From Anaerolineae bacterium (GTDB lineage: Bacteria; Chloroflexota; Anaerolineae; JAFGEY01): a stretch of 11,421 bases of DNA. Numbering within the stretch: the stretch's first letter is position 1; each line of letters begins with the position of its first letter. Positions 1-6,504 of this stretch are shown here, piece after piece. Location: positions 1 through 11,421 of the forward strand of contig JAFGEY010000002.1 in assembly GCA_016931365.1 (NCBI GenBank), in the 5' to 3' direction. The notes under the pieces were generated by a model, which was not told the DNA's origin, searched no databases, and saw only the letters and a list, made by a program, of their open reading frames with translations. The position numbers were made by a program, and so were the translations under genes.

Positions 1-411
1 CGTGATCACCACCAGCGGCAGGTCTTTGTAAATGTCCATCGCCGCCAGGGTTTGCCCACTGTTCAGGTGTCCGATCACACCGAGCACTTTTTTGCCGGCG
101 GCAACATCGGCCTGCACCTGTTCGGCCATCGCCAGGGCCACGTCCGAGTCCGACTCGTCGTCGATCGGCACAATGACGATCTTGTAGCCGAGCAGACCAC
201 CACTTTTGTTGAGCCGGTCGGCCATCAGGTTGACGCCACCGAGCACGGTCTGCCCGCCGTTGGCCTGAAAGCCGGACAAGGGCATTCCAACATAGATGTA
301 CACCTCGCCCTTGGTCGGTTCCTGCACTTCCGTTGCCGTTGGTTTGCAGGCAGTCACCACCAGTGCCAGCGCACCGATCAACGACATGAAAATCAACAAG
401 CGTTTTTTCAT
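1..411 (-). CDS. ABC-type branched-chain amino acid binding lipoprotein (Peripla_BP_6-like), N-terminal part
   Basis: This is the N-terminal 137 residues of a protein that runs off the left edge of the window. Residues 1-21 form a lipoprotein signal peptide (basic MKKR, hydrophobic core) ending in a VVTAC lipobox, so Cys22 should be lipidated and the protein held on the outer face of the membrane. A Pro/Thr-rich linker (about 23-33) follows. Next comes a type I periplasmic-binding fold start: VYIYVGMPLSGFQANGGQ, then the GGVNLMADRLNKSGGLLGYK stretch, then VIGHLNSGQTLAA, which matches the ligand-contacting GxxxS/T region of LivJ-type proteins. The start ATG has GAGGAG upstream at good spacing. 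It lies 30 bases after the coiled-coil membrane gene on the same strand, so it may be the last gene of that operon or the first of a liv-type transporter. The ligand cannot be told from this part. Confidence 0.85.
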   Translation of the reverse strand, partial: MKKRLLIFMSLIGALALVVTACKPTATEVQEPTKGEVYIYVGMPLSGFQANGGQTVLGGVNLMADRLNKSGGLLGYKIVIVPIDDESDSDVALAMAEQVQADVAAGKKVLGVIGHLNSGQTLAAMDIYKDLPLVVIT

Positions 412-441
412 TCGTCACGCTCCTCTGTCTCAAAACCTGTG

Positions 442-1263
442 TTACGAACTAGTTGCGGTGTAGACCTGATCCATTGCCTCGACCACATCGTGCAGCGAAT
501 GGACCTGTTCGGCAATGTCCTCGCGCAACCGCTGCGCGCGCCCACTGTCGATATCCTTGGCTCCCACAAGCTGCATCTGCGCGTAAACCGTGCCCATTGC
601 ACTCAAAGTATCGTCTAGTTGCAAAGCAGCGCGATCCATTGTATTGTCCAGCGCGTCGAGGTGCTGCCACTGCGCGCGCTTGTTGGCGACGCTTTGCTTG
701 AGCTGCGCGCGCACCTGGACATCGGTCTCGCTCTGCAACCGCAGTTCCAAAGCCTGAATTTCCTGCGGCACCGACTGCAAATCGCGCTTGAGCACGCTAT
801 CCTGGCTGTATGCGTCCAGCTTGCGCGCCAGGCGAAACATATTGCCGATCCAATCGGCTACGTCATCGACTGTCGCCTGAAGGTGCAAATTGAGCGCGCC
901 GTCGCGGGTGTGCTGGAGCAGCACTTCCATTTGCTTGCGGTATTCCAGCGCTTTTTCGATCCGGGTGCGATATTCCTTGCTGCGAATCTCGCGCGGGCTA
1001 AACTTTTCCTGAAACATCTCGGCCACTACCCGCTCTCGCACAGCCGGATCGTAAAGGCTGGTGACAACGACTCCCACCTCGGCCAGGGCGCCCAGGATCA
1101 ACCAGAACCACCATTGCCAGAATGGAAAGGGCTGCGGCACCAGCACAATCAGAATGATCATCAAAGCCAGCGTGGCCGCACTTTCCCACCTGAAAATGGC
1201 AAAAGAGAGCAGCGCCTTGGCCGCTCGATCTCGAAGTTGGTCGCTTAAACGTTGAGAGGTCAT
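442..1263 (-). CDS. Two-helix membrane protein with long cytoplasmic coiled coil, function unknown
   Basis: I do not recognise a named family. The 273-residue protein has a short basic N-terminus, two adjacent hydrophobic helices (about residues 28-43 and 49-69) joined by a short PQPFPFW turn, and then about 200 mostly helical, charged residues with heptad-like patterns (about 75-120 and 155-265). This gives a hairpin membrane anchor with both ends probably in the cytoplasm and a coiled-coil tail. The ATG lies 2 bases after the stop of the VWA gene and has no recognisable Shine-Dalgarno, so translation is probably coupled to the gene before it. That tight link suggests a partner of the VWA/solute-binding protein. 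The PspA gene upstream also encodes a coiled-coil protein, so interaction between the two is conceivable but not shown. Confidence 0.8.
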   Translation of the reverse strand: MTSQRLSDQLRDRAAKALLSFAIFRWESAATLALMIILIVLVPQPFPFWQWWFWLILGALAEVGVVVTSLYDPAVRERVVAEMFQEKFSPREIRSKEYRTRIEKALEYRKQMEVLLQHTRDGALNLHLQATVDDVADWIGNMFRLARKLDAYSQDSVLKRDLQSVPQEIQALELRLQSETDVQVRAQLKQSVANKRAQWQHLDALDNTMDRAALQLDDTLSAMGTVYAQMQLVGAKDIDSGRAQRLREDIAEQVHSLHDVVEAMDQVYTATSS

Positions 1264-1265
1264 GG

Positions 1266-2957
1266 CTAGAAATAGGATGACAGAATCTTGTACAATCGGC
1301 GAATGGTTTCCAGATCGCCGGCGTAATACTGCCCCCCGCTCGACTCAGCCAGCGAGGTCAGCACCTTGACATCGGCGTCTGAGCCATAGCCGATGCAAAA
1401 GATGACTACCGGCACGCCGCTTTGGTTTTCGTCCATCACGCGCTTGATCAACCGCCCCAGCGTGGTTCTAGAATTGTTCTCAAGCCCGTCGGTCATCACC
1501 ACGATAGCGTTGATGCGCTCCGAGTCGCCGAGCGCTTGCAACCGTGCATAGGCCAGGTCGACCGCGTCAAGTAACGCCGTGTCGCCGTTTGCTTCTAGAC
1601 CGTCGATGGCAGCGTTGATCTGAGCACGGTTGCTCTTGAGCTCGTCGAGCGGTACTACCTCGCTGGCGCGCGAGGAAAACGTCACCACACCTACGCGCTC
1701 TATATCGCCCTGGATTTGCTCCATAAAGATGCGCAGCGCAGCCTGGGCATTGGCCAGCTTTTGGTTACTTTCCATACTGCCTGAAACGTCGACGACCAGG
1801 TAAACATTGGTGTGGCGCTTGGTATACCACCACACATCACGCACGACCTCGATCACGCTTGGCGCGGGCATTTGCAGCGCCGTCTGTGGCTGCGTCGGAT
1901 CGACGCCGTTGGCTGCGGTCAGCGGCGATGGCGGCGCGTCGAGGGGAATGTCCAGATCGACCGGACGGTAGCCGCGCGAGAGGATTTCAGTCTGCCGCTC
2001 CCGCGCCTTGACATATTCGACAAAGCGGCTGAACGTGGCGCGTTGCTTGGCGGTCAGGCCATCGACTTCGAGCAGCGCCAGCGGATGGTCTTCCCACAGC
2101 GTCCCTTCGACGGGATAGATCGCCACCAGGCGGTCGCCCTGCATACGCGTATTATAGTAAACGACCAACTGCTCTTGACAGACAAAGGCATCCAGATACG
2201 CGCGCCCCTGCTCGATCACCCGCTGCAACACCGACCACTCGCCTTCGCCATAGTAACGCACGGTTTTTTCGACCGCGGCCACATAGTCGAGCGTCGATTG
2301 CTCCGTCGCGTCGGCCTCGGTCAGGCCGCGCGTCTTGCCGGCCCCGGCGTAGAACTGGGCCAGCGTCGCCAGCAGACCGGAAGCCGAACTGGTCGAGGCG
2401 TGACTCCACTTGAACTCGGGATCGGCCTGGGCACGGGCCAACAAATCGGCCCAGCCCAGCGGCTTGTCGGGATAGCCCATACTGCGCGCGACATCCTCCC
2501 ACATCGCAATGACAATCGGCGAAACGGCATAGCGCTCGGTCTGTCCCACCAGCGGCGACTCGCGCCCGGTCTTGGCCTGCCATTGACGATCCAGCGTGTC
2601 GAGCCACACCGAAGAGTCAGGCGAGATGGCGTGCAGGCTGCCCTCCAGCGCGGCTTCGACCATCAAATCCGGTTCATAACGCACCGCATCAATGCGAATT
2701 ACGTCGTCGTTTGATGCAGCGACCTGGCTGTTAAAACCATCGACCAGGGCTTTGAACATCTCTTCCTTTTCCGGCGAATAGGCCATCACAAAGGTCTGCG
2801 GCACTTGTTGAGTGGCGACAGCCTTTTGCACCCGCTCGGGAATCAGCTTGGCTAAAGCCTGAAAGCTCAGGCAACAAAAAACTGTAAAGGCAATGATCAG
2901 CACCACCACGGCGACAACAATATAGCCGCTGCGCATTCCCTGATCTTGCGTACTCAT
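1266..2957 (-). CDS. Membrane-anchored solute-binding-like domain fused to a C-terminal VWA domain
   Basis: The protein has 563 residues. Residues 11-35 are one transmembrane helix with no lipobox. Residues 55-345 resemble an extracellular solute-binding protein (SBP_bac_11-like). Residues 384-563 are a von Willebrand factor A domain with a complete metal-ion-dependent adhesion site: DVSGS (D390, S392, S394), T460 in NGDTALLDAV, and D490 in VVMTDG. The VWA domain should bind a divalent metal and a protein ligand, and it lies outside the membrane. The solute-binding part resembles the product of the preceding gene, including a shared RGxRPxxLDxxL stretch (residues 328-339 here), so the two look like tandem paralogues. 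An in-frame ATG exists at 2987, but AAAGGAGG 8 bases before the ATG at 2957 decides the start and leaves 16 bases after the previous stop. No ATPase or permease is nearby, so import is unlikely. Confidence 0.88.
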   Translation of the reverse strand: MSTQDQGMRSGYIVVAVVVLIIAFTVFCCLSFQALAKLIPERVQKAVATQQVPQTFVMAYSPEKEEMFKALVDGFNSQVAASNDDVIRIDAVRYEPDLMVEAALEGSLHAISPDSSVWLDTLDRQWQAKTGRESPLVGQTERYAVSPIVIAMWEDVARSMGYPDKPLGWADLLARAQADPEFKWSHASTSSASGLLATLAQFYAGAGKTRGLTEADATEQSTLDYVAAVEKTVRYYGEGEWSVLQRVIEQGRAYLDAFVCQEQLVVYYNTRMQGDRLVAIYPVEGTLWEDHPLALLEVDGLTAKQRATFSRFVEYVKARERQTEILSRGYRPVDLDIPLDAPPSPLTAANGVDPTQPQTALQMPAPSVIEVVRDVWWYTKRHTNVYLVVDVSGSMESNQKLANAQAALRIFMEQIQGDIERVGVVTFSSRASEVVPLDELKSNRAQINAAIDGLEANGDTALLDAVDLAYARLQALGDSERINAIVVMTDGLENNSRTTLGRLIKRVMDENQSGVPVVIFCIGYGSDADVKVLTSLAESSGGQYYAGDLETIRRLYKILSSYF

Positions 2958-2965
2958 ATTGCACG

Positions 2966-2973
2966 CCTCCTTT
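2966..2973 (-). promoter_or_regulatory. Strong ribosome binding site deciding the start of the VWA gene
   Basis: On the minus strand this reads AAAGGAGG, an almost full anti-16S match, 8 bases before the ATG at 2957. The longer alternative start at 2987 would overlap the preceding gene and would place this site inside the coding region. Confidence 0.8.
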
Positions 2974-4191
2974 CTACTGCGCCACATTCAGATCGAACCA
3001 GCGCAGCAGAGCCAGCAGCACATCGCGATCAGGCGAGCGCATGCGGGTGAAACGAGGCAGCTGAGTCATCGCACCCTGGCTTTGCCACTGCACAAACAGG
3101 CTGTCCGGCCCTTCCAATGACACATCCAGATTGGCCGGACGCAGGCCGCGCTCGAGTGCTTTTTGCTGCTGCTCCGGCGAAAGCAAATACTCCTGGAACT
3201 GGAGAGCCGCATTTTTTTCCAGTGCCGTCGTTTCGGGTCCCATCCACACCGTAAAGGGGAAATCGAACCAGGTGAGATACTGCGGGTACTCGATCACCAA
3301 TGGGTCGGCCCAGCGGGTCTTGATCCCCGCCATATTGACCAGCAGGTCGCTCTCCAAAAGCTGCCCGCCGTCGCCCATCGAGTAGCCAAACAGAGCCAGG
3401 TCTTCCACCGAGTAGGCGCTTGAATAGTCGGTCACGGCGCTCATCAGCTCACCAAGCCATTGCTGGAACTCGGCGTTGGTCACATCCTCGACAGTGATCG
3501 TTGTCTTGTCATAATACTCGCCCGCCGCGGCGACCATTGCCACCAGGCCGGCGGCGTTTTTACGCGGGTTGGGCACCACCAGCTTGAAATAGCCCCACTG
3601 CGCGCACTCGGCGCACCCTTCCCCGCCAATCTCTCGCCAGCCCCCTTTTGCCATCGCCGCATCGTGGATCACCGTCCAGTTGACCTCACCGTATCGCTCG
3701 CGCAGCACCTGAGCGCGGCTCTCATAGATGCCCCAAGAAAAGAGCGAGGTGGCAATCGGCCGCGCGCGATACTCGCCGTCGGTCAGGAACACATCGCGCC
3801 CGCGCTTGGTCTTGTAAGTCGCGTTGACCAGATCGACCAGGTAGCGGCTGTCGGGGATCCAGGCCGTGGGATAGGGATTCATCTCTTCGCGGTCATAGTA
3901 GCCCATCGCAGTGAGACCGTCCATCGGGGTGATCTCGACGATAATCTTTTGCCCTTCCAGGCGGTGATCCTCAGCGTTGAATTTCTTGGCTGCTTCGCTC
4001 ACCCACGGTTCAACCGGCAGCGCGCAGACAATGCGCACCACCAACGGATCATTCGATGGCGTTGGCGTTGCTTCTTCCCCGGTGGCACTCTTGTTCACCC
4101 AACCGGGCACCTGTGACACCAACAACCCGGCGATGACGATCAGCACGGCGATGCCAATAATCACAAAAAATACAATCCGCGTTCTGTTCAT
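2974..4191 (-). CDS. Membrane-anchored extracellular solute-binding-like protein (SBP_bac_11-like)
   Basis: The protein has 405 residues. Residues 5-26 are a transmembrane helix that lacks a lipobox cysteine, so it is an uncleaved anchor rather than a lipoprotein. A short Thr/Pro linker (about 38-47) leads into a domain that begins VVRIVCALPVEPWVSEAAKKF, as in solute-binding proteins of the extracellular type. Near the C-terminus is the usual hinge-side helix pattern AALQFQEYLLSPEQQQKALE followed by RGLRPANLDVSLEGP (348-362). A CAEC pair (C193, C196) lies in the exported part and is not seen in the paralogue next door. A TTG at 4221 could extend the frame, but GAGGAG 8 bases before the ATG at 4191 marks the true start. 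It is the first gene of the probable four-gene operon. The ligand is unknown, and no cognate ATPase or permease is present. Confidence 0.85.
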   Translation of the reverse strand: MNRTRIVFFVIIGIAVLIVIAGLLVSQVPGWVNKSATGEEATPTPSNDPLVVRIVCALPVEPWVSEAAKKFNAEDHRLEGQKIIVEITPMDGLTAMGYYDREEMNPYPTAWIPDSRYLVDLVNATYKTKRGRDVFLTDGEYRARPIATSLFSWGIYESRAQVLRERYGEVNWTVIHDAAMAKGGWREIGGEGCAECAQWGYFKLVVPNPRKNAAGLVAMVAAAGEYYDKTTITVEDVTNAEFQQWLGELMSAVTDYSSAYSVEDLALFGYSMGDGGQLLESDLLVNMAGIKTRWADPLVIEYPQYLTWFDFPFTVWMGPETTALEKNAALQFQEYLLSPEQQQKALERGLRPANLDVSLEGPDSLFVQWQSQGAMTQLPRFTRMRSPDRDVLLALLRWFDLNVAQ

Positions 4192-4199
4192 GCGAACTG

Positions 4200-4205
4200 C
4201 TCCTC
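4200..4205 (-). promoter_or_regulatory. Ribosome binding site of the SBP-like gene
   Basis: GAGGAG on the minus strand, 8 bases before the ATG at 4191. It fixes the start and sits directly against the leader hairpin at 4206-4240. Confidence 0.75.
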
Positions 4206-4240
4206 TGATCTCAGGATACAAACACCCTGACCCGAGATCA
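4206..4240 (-). promoter_or_regulatory. Leader hairpin abutting the Shine-Dalgarno of the SBP-like gene
   Basis: The outer arms TGATCTC (4206-4212) and GAGATCA (4234-4240) are a perfect 7-base inverted repeat. Inside lie CAGG (4212-4215) and CCTG (4226-4229), which can extend the stem with a bulge or give an alternative pairing. It falls in the presumed 5' untranslated region and ends one base before GAGGAG, so folding could affect ribosome access or protect the transcript end. There is no U-tract, so it is not a terminator. The function is inferred. Confidence 0.5.
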
Positions 4241-4258
4241 CATAGATGCGTTACATTC

Positions 4259-4288
4259 TACATATTCCGTACGGCGTACGGCATGCAA
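4259..4288 (-). promoter_or_regulatory. Candidate sigma-70 type promoter of the SBP/VWA operon
   Basis: On the minus strand there is a -35-like TTGCAT (4283-4288), an 18-base spacer, and a -10-like TATGTA (4259-4264). It lies about 70 bases before the start at 4191. The hexamers are only moderate matches. The spacer is filled by a palindrome, which would suit a repressor site. Confidence 0.4.
4267..4281. repeat. 15-base palindrome built from tandem GTACGG units
   Basis: CCGTACG (4267-4273) and CGTACGG (4275-4281) are perfect inverted arms around a single base. The same bases can be read as two direct copies of GTACGGC (4269-4275 and 4276-4282). It sits in the promoter spacer of the SBP-like gene, so it is a candidate operator. 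It could equally be a short tandem microrepeat. Confidence 0.6.
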
Positions 4289-4358
4289 TGTGTGGGACGA
4301 CGGACACGCACTACACACCATGAAATACGCATTTTCCAGATGTCAGTTGCAAATCGCT

Positions 4359-5093
4359 TTATCGCTGTTGACCCGCGTGCTCTTCATCTTCGGACTGAAC
4401 CGGCCCATCGGAGGTGCTGCCAATACCCAGCCGGCGCTTGCGCGCTTCCAACTGGATCTGGATTTCGTCTGTTTCGAGTAGCTGATCCATCTGATCGTCC
4501 AGGCGCGCGGCACGCATCTCGGACTGTGTGCTCGCCTTGTCGAGCCGGGCACGGATGCCATCAGCGATGCGTGCGATATCAGCATCGCCAACGCCGGCCA
4601 AATCATCCAGCGAATGGAGTGTCTTGGTGGTCACTTCCTTGGCCTTGGCCAGTTCGAGCAAGGCCTGCAACTGCTGTCGTTCCTGGCGAATTTCGGTGAG
4701 TTTGGCCTCCAGCTTGAGGCGGGCATCAAGGAGTTGCTTGTACTCTTGCTGCTGGCGCTCATGCTGCTCGCGATATTGCTGGGCCATATCGCGCACATTG
4801 TTCATTTTGCGCTGTGCGGCGACGGCCAGATCATCCTTACCACGTTGCAAAAGCATATCGATCTGATTGTCCAATTCTTGTGCTTTTTTCTCAAACTCAT
4901 CCGTTTTCCGTTTGAGCGTTTTGACCTGCCCGCCGACGGTCGCCGCGGCGTCTTCCAGGTCATCCAGGCTGTCCTGCGCTTGGCGGATATACTCGTCGAG
5001 AACCGCCAGCGAGTTAGCCTGGAGTGCCTTATCGAGCATTGAATGCAAATTGGCCGAAATCAGCGTTTGCGTCTTTTCCAAAAGTGTTGCCAT
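4359..5093 (-). CDS. pspA: PspA/IM30-family envelope stress protein
   Basis: The 244-residue product is almost entirely helical and charged, with long coiled-coil stretches (about residues 25-155 and 180-222), as in the PspA/IM30/Vipp1 (ESCRT-III-like) family of peripheral membrane proteins that protect membrane integrity. The N-terminal helix MATLLEKTQTLISANLHSML is the amphipathic membrane-binding segment, and DEYIRQAQDSLDDLEDA (33-49) is the usual conserved stretch after it. The length is near the family norm, with an acidic, polar C-terminal tail from about residue 223. A clear AGGAGGA precedes the ATG. It is read in the same direction as the SBP/VWA genes, 167 bases upstream of them. No pspF, pspB or pspC is visible. 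The family call is firm, but its partners here are inferred from position. Confidence 0.9.
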   Translation of the reverse strand: MATLLEKTQTLISANLHSMLDKALQANSLAVLDEYIRQAQDSLDDLEDAAATVGGQVKTLKRKTDEFEKKAQELDNQIDMLLQRGKDDLAVAAQRKMNNVRDMAQQYREQHERQQQEYKQLLDARLKLEAKLTEIRQERQQLQALLELAKAKEVTTKTLHSLDDLAGVGDADIARIADGIRARLDKASTQSEMRAARLDDQMDQLLETDEIQIQLEARKRRLGIGSTSDGPVQSEDEEHAGQQR

Positions 5094-5240
5094 ACTGTCT
5101 TCCTCCTGGTGGAAAATGAGATCATTACAAGTCTACCACAGAGTAAAAAGGGTATGTGACCACTACCGGACAACGTCCTGACAGTTCTTAATGGCAGTCC
5201 GCGTTCGGCTCTCAGTACAGTCTCTTGCTACGCGAATGAC

Positions 5241-5274
5241 TTAACCCACAGACAAACGCAGATGCAGGCGGATG
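5241..5274. repeat. Degenerate short-period intergenic repeat
   Basis: Read on the minus strand, the stretch is made of related 10-12 base units: CATCCGCCTG, CATCTGCGTTTG, and TCTGTGGGTTAA. It lies between the end of kbl and the pspA promoter region. It resembles the short 'ATCTGCG/ATCTGTGG' interspersed repeats seen in intergenic DNA of some environmental bacteria, but that link is from memory and unverified. The rest of the 195-base gap has no clear terminator. A small GGAC-AAC-GTCC inverted repeat is present at 5168-5178. Confidence 0.35.
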
Positions 5275-5288
5275 GCGTCATTGTGAAG

Positions 5289-6485
5289 CTAAACTACACC
5301 CAGTTCTTTGGCCACCTTTTCAAACACAGCCAGGCCTTGATCCAGGTCTTTGCGGCTGTGCGCGGCAGTATTCATCACCCGGATGCGCGCCTTGCCCTGC
5401 GGGACGGTCGGAAAGCCAAGAGCCATCGCAAAAACGCCATATTCAAAAAGCTTGGCGCTGAACGTTTTGGCCAGGCCCACATCGCCGAGCATCACCGGCA
5501 CGATCGGCGTCTGCGTAAAACCGGTGTCGAGGCCGAGTTGAGCCATGCCCTTTTTGAAATACTCGGCGTTGGCCCACAACTTGTCGACCAGTTCAGGATG
5601 CCGCTCGATATAGTCCAGCGACGCCAGGCAAGCCGCCGTGTCGGCGGGCGTGAGCGCGCTGGAAAAGAGATTGGGCCGCGCCTTTTGACGAATGTATTCG
5701 ACCACCAACGACTTGCCGGCGATCACGCCGCCCATCACGCCAAAAGCCTTGGACAGGGTGCCGATCTCGACGTCGAACCGGCCCTCCAGCCCAAAGTGAC
5801 TGACAATGCCCCTGCCTCGCCCGAGCACACCCTCACCGTGCGCGTCATCGACCATCGTCATCACGCCGCGCTTCTCGGCCACCTCGTAAAGCCGATCCAG
5901 CGGTGCGACATCGCCGTCCATGCTGAACACCCCATCAGTGATCATCAAGCCGCGCCGGTACTGCGACAGATTTTCCTCGATCTTGATCTCCAGATCAGCC
6001 GGGTCACAGTGCTCATAGACGATGATCTTGGCTCCGGAAAGCCGCGCCCCATCGATGATGCTGGCGTGGTTAAGCCGGTCGGAAAAAATCACATCCTGAA
6101 CGCCAGCCGCTCTATCCTGCCCGACCAGCGCCGGGATCGCTGCCTGGTTGGCACAAAAGCCGCTCTGCACCAGCATCGACGCCTCGACCGACTTGAAGGC
6201 AGCCATGCGGCGCTCGAACTCGAGGTGCAATCCCTGTGTGCCGGCGATAGTGCGCACCGCGCCCGGCCCGACGCCCCATTGATCGATCGCTGCTTTGGCC
6301 GCCGTCTTGATCTCGGGGTTGTTCGCCAACCCCAAATAGTTGTTGGTGCAAAAGTTGAGCACCCGCTTGCCGTCGACAACCATCCAGGCGTCGGCGGGCG
6401 ATTCCATCGTGCGGATGTTGATGAAGCGCTTTTCCGCCTTGAGTTGATCCAGTTCTTGTTCGATAAATGCAAGTTTGTCAGACAT
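5289..6485 (-). CDS. kbl: Glycine C-acetyltransferase (2-amino-3-ketobutyrate CoA ligase)
   Basis: This PLP enzyme of the alpha-oxoamine synthase family cleaves 2-amino-3-ketobutyrate with CoA to glycine and acetyl-CoA in the cytoplasm. At 398 residues it has the usual family length. Visible marks are NFCTNNYLGLANNP (44-57), the GTQGLHLEFE stretch, H140 in LNHASIIDG for PLP ring stacking, D213 and H216 in MVDDAHGEG, and the Schiff-base lysine K246 in GTLSKAFGVMGG. The C-terminal RIRVMNTAAHSRKDLD includes the conserved R/H region. The gene starts 19 bases after tdh on the same strand with AAAAGGAG before its ATG, so the two form an operon for threonine breakdown. Related enzymes (serine palmitoyltransferase, AONS, ALAS) share the fold, but the tdh partner makes kbl the best call. 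Confidence 0.93.
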   Translation of the reverse strand: MSDKLAFIEQELDQLKAEKRFINIRTMESPADAWMVVDGKRVLNFCTNNYLGLANNPEIKTAAKAAIDQWGVGPGAVRTIAGTQGLHLEFERRMAAFKSVEASMLVQSGFCANQAAIPALVGQDRAAGVQDVIFSDRLNHASIIDGARLSGAKIIVYEHCDPADLEIKIEENLSQYRRGLMITDGVFSMDGDVAPLDRLYEVAEKRGVMTMVDDAHGEGVLGRGRGIVSHFGLEGRFDVEIGTLSKAFGVMGGVIAGKSLVVEYIRQKARPNLFSSALTPADTAACLASLDYIERHPELVDKLWANAEYFKKGMAQLGLDTGFTQTPIVPVMLGDVGLAKTFSAKLFEYGVFAMALGFPTVPQGKARIRVMNTAAHSRKDLDQGLAVFEKVAKELGVV

Positions 6486-6504
6486 CGTCGTCTCCTTTTA
6501 TACT

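Noticed and set aside
1812..2714. 300-codon open frame on the plus strand across the VWA gene
   Set aside because: Antisense shadow of a protein with a complete domain structure; no ribosome binding site and low-complexity Arg/Gly/His composition.
4290..4358. Possible terminator after pspA
   Set aside because: Only weak GTGTG/CACAC arms with a long loop and no U-tract, so not called.
4290..4481. 63-codon plus-strand frame at the end of pspA
   Set aside because: Mostly antisense to pspA and without a ribosome binding site.
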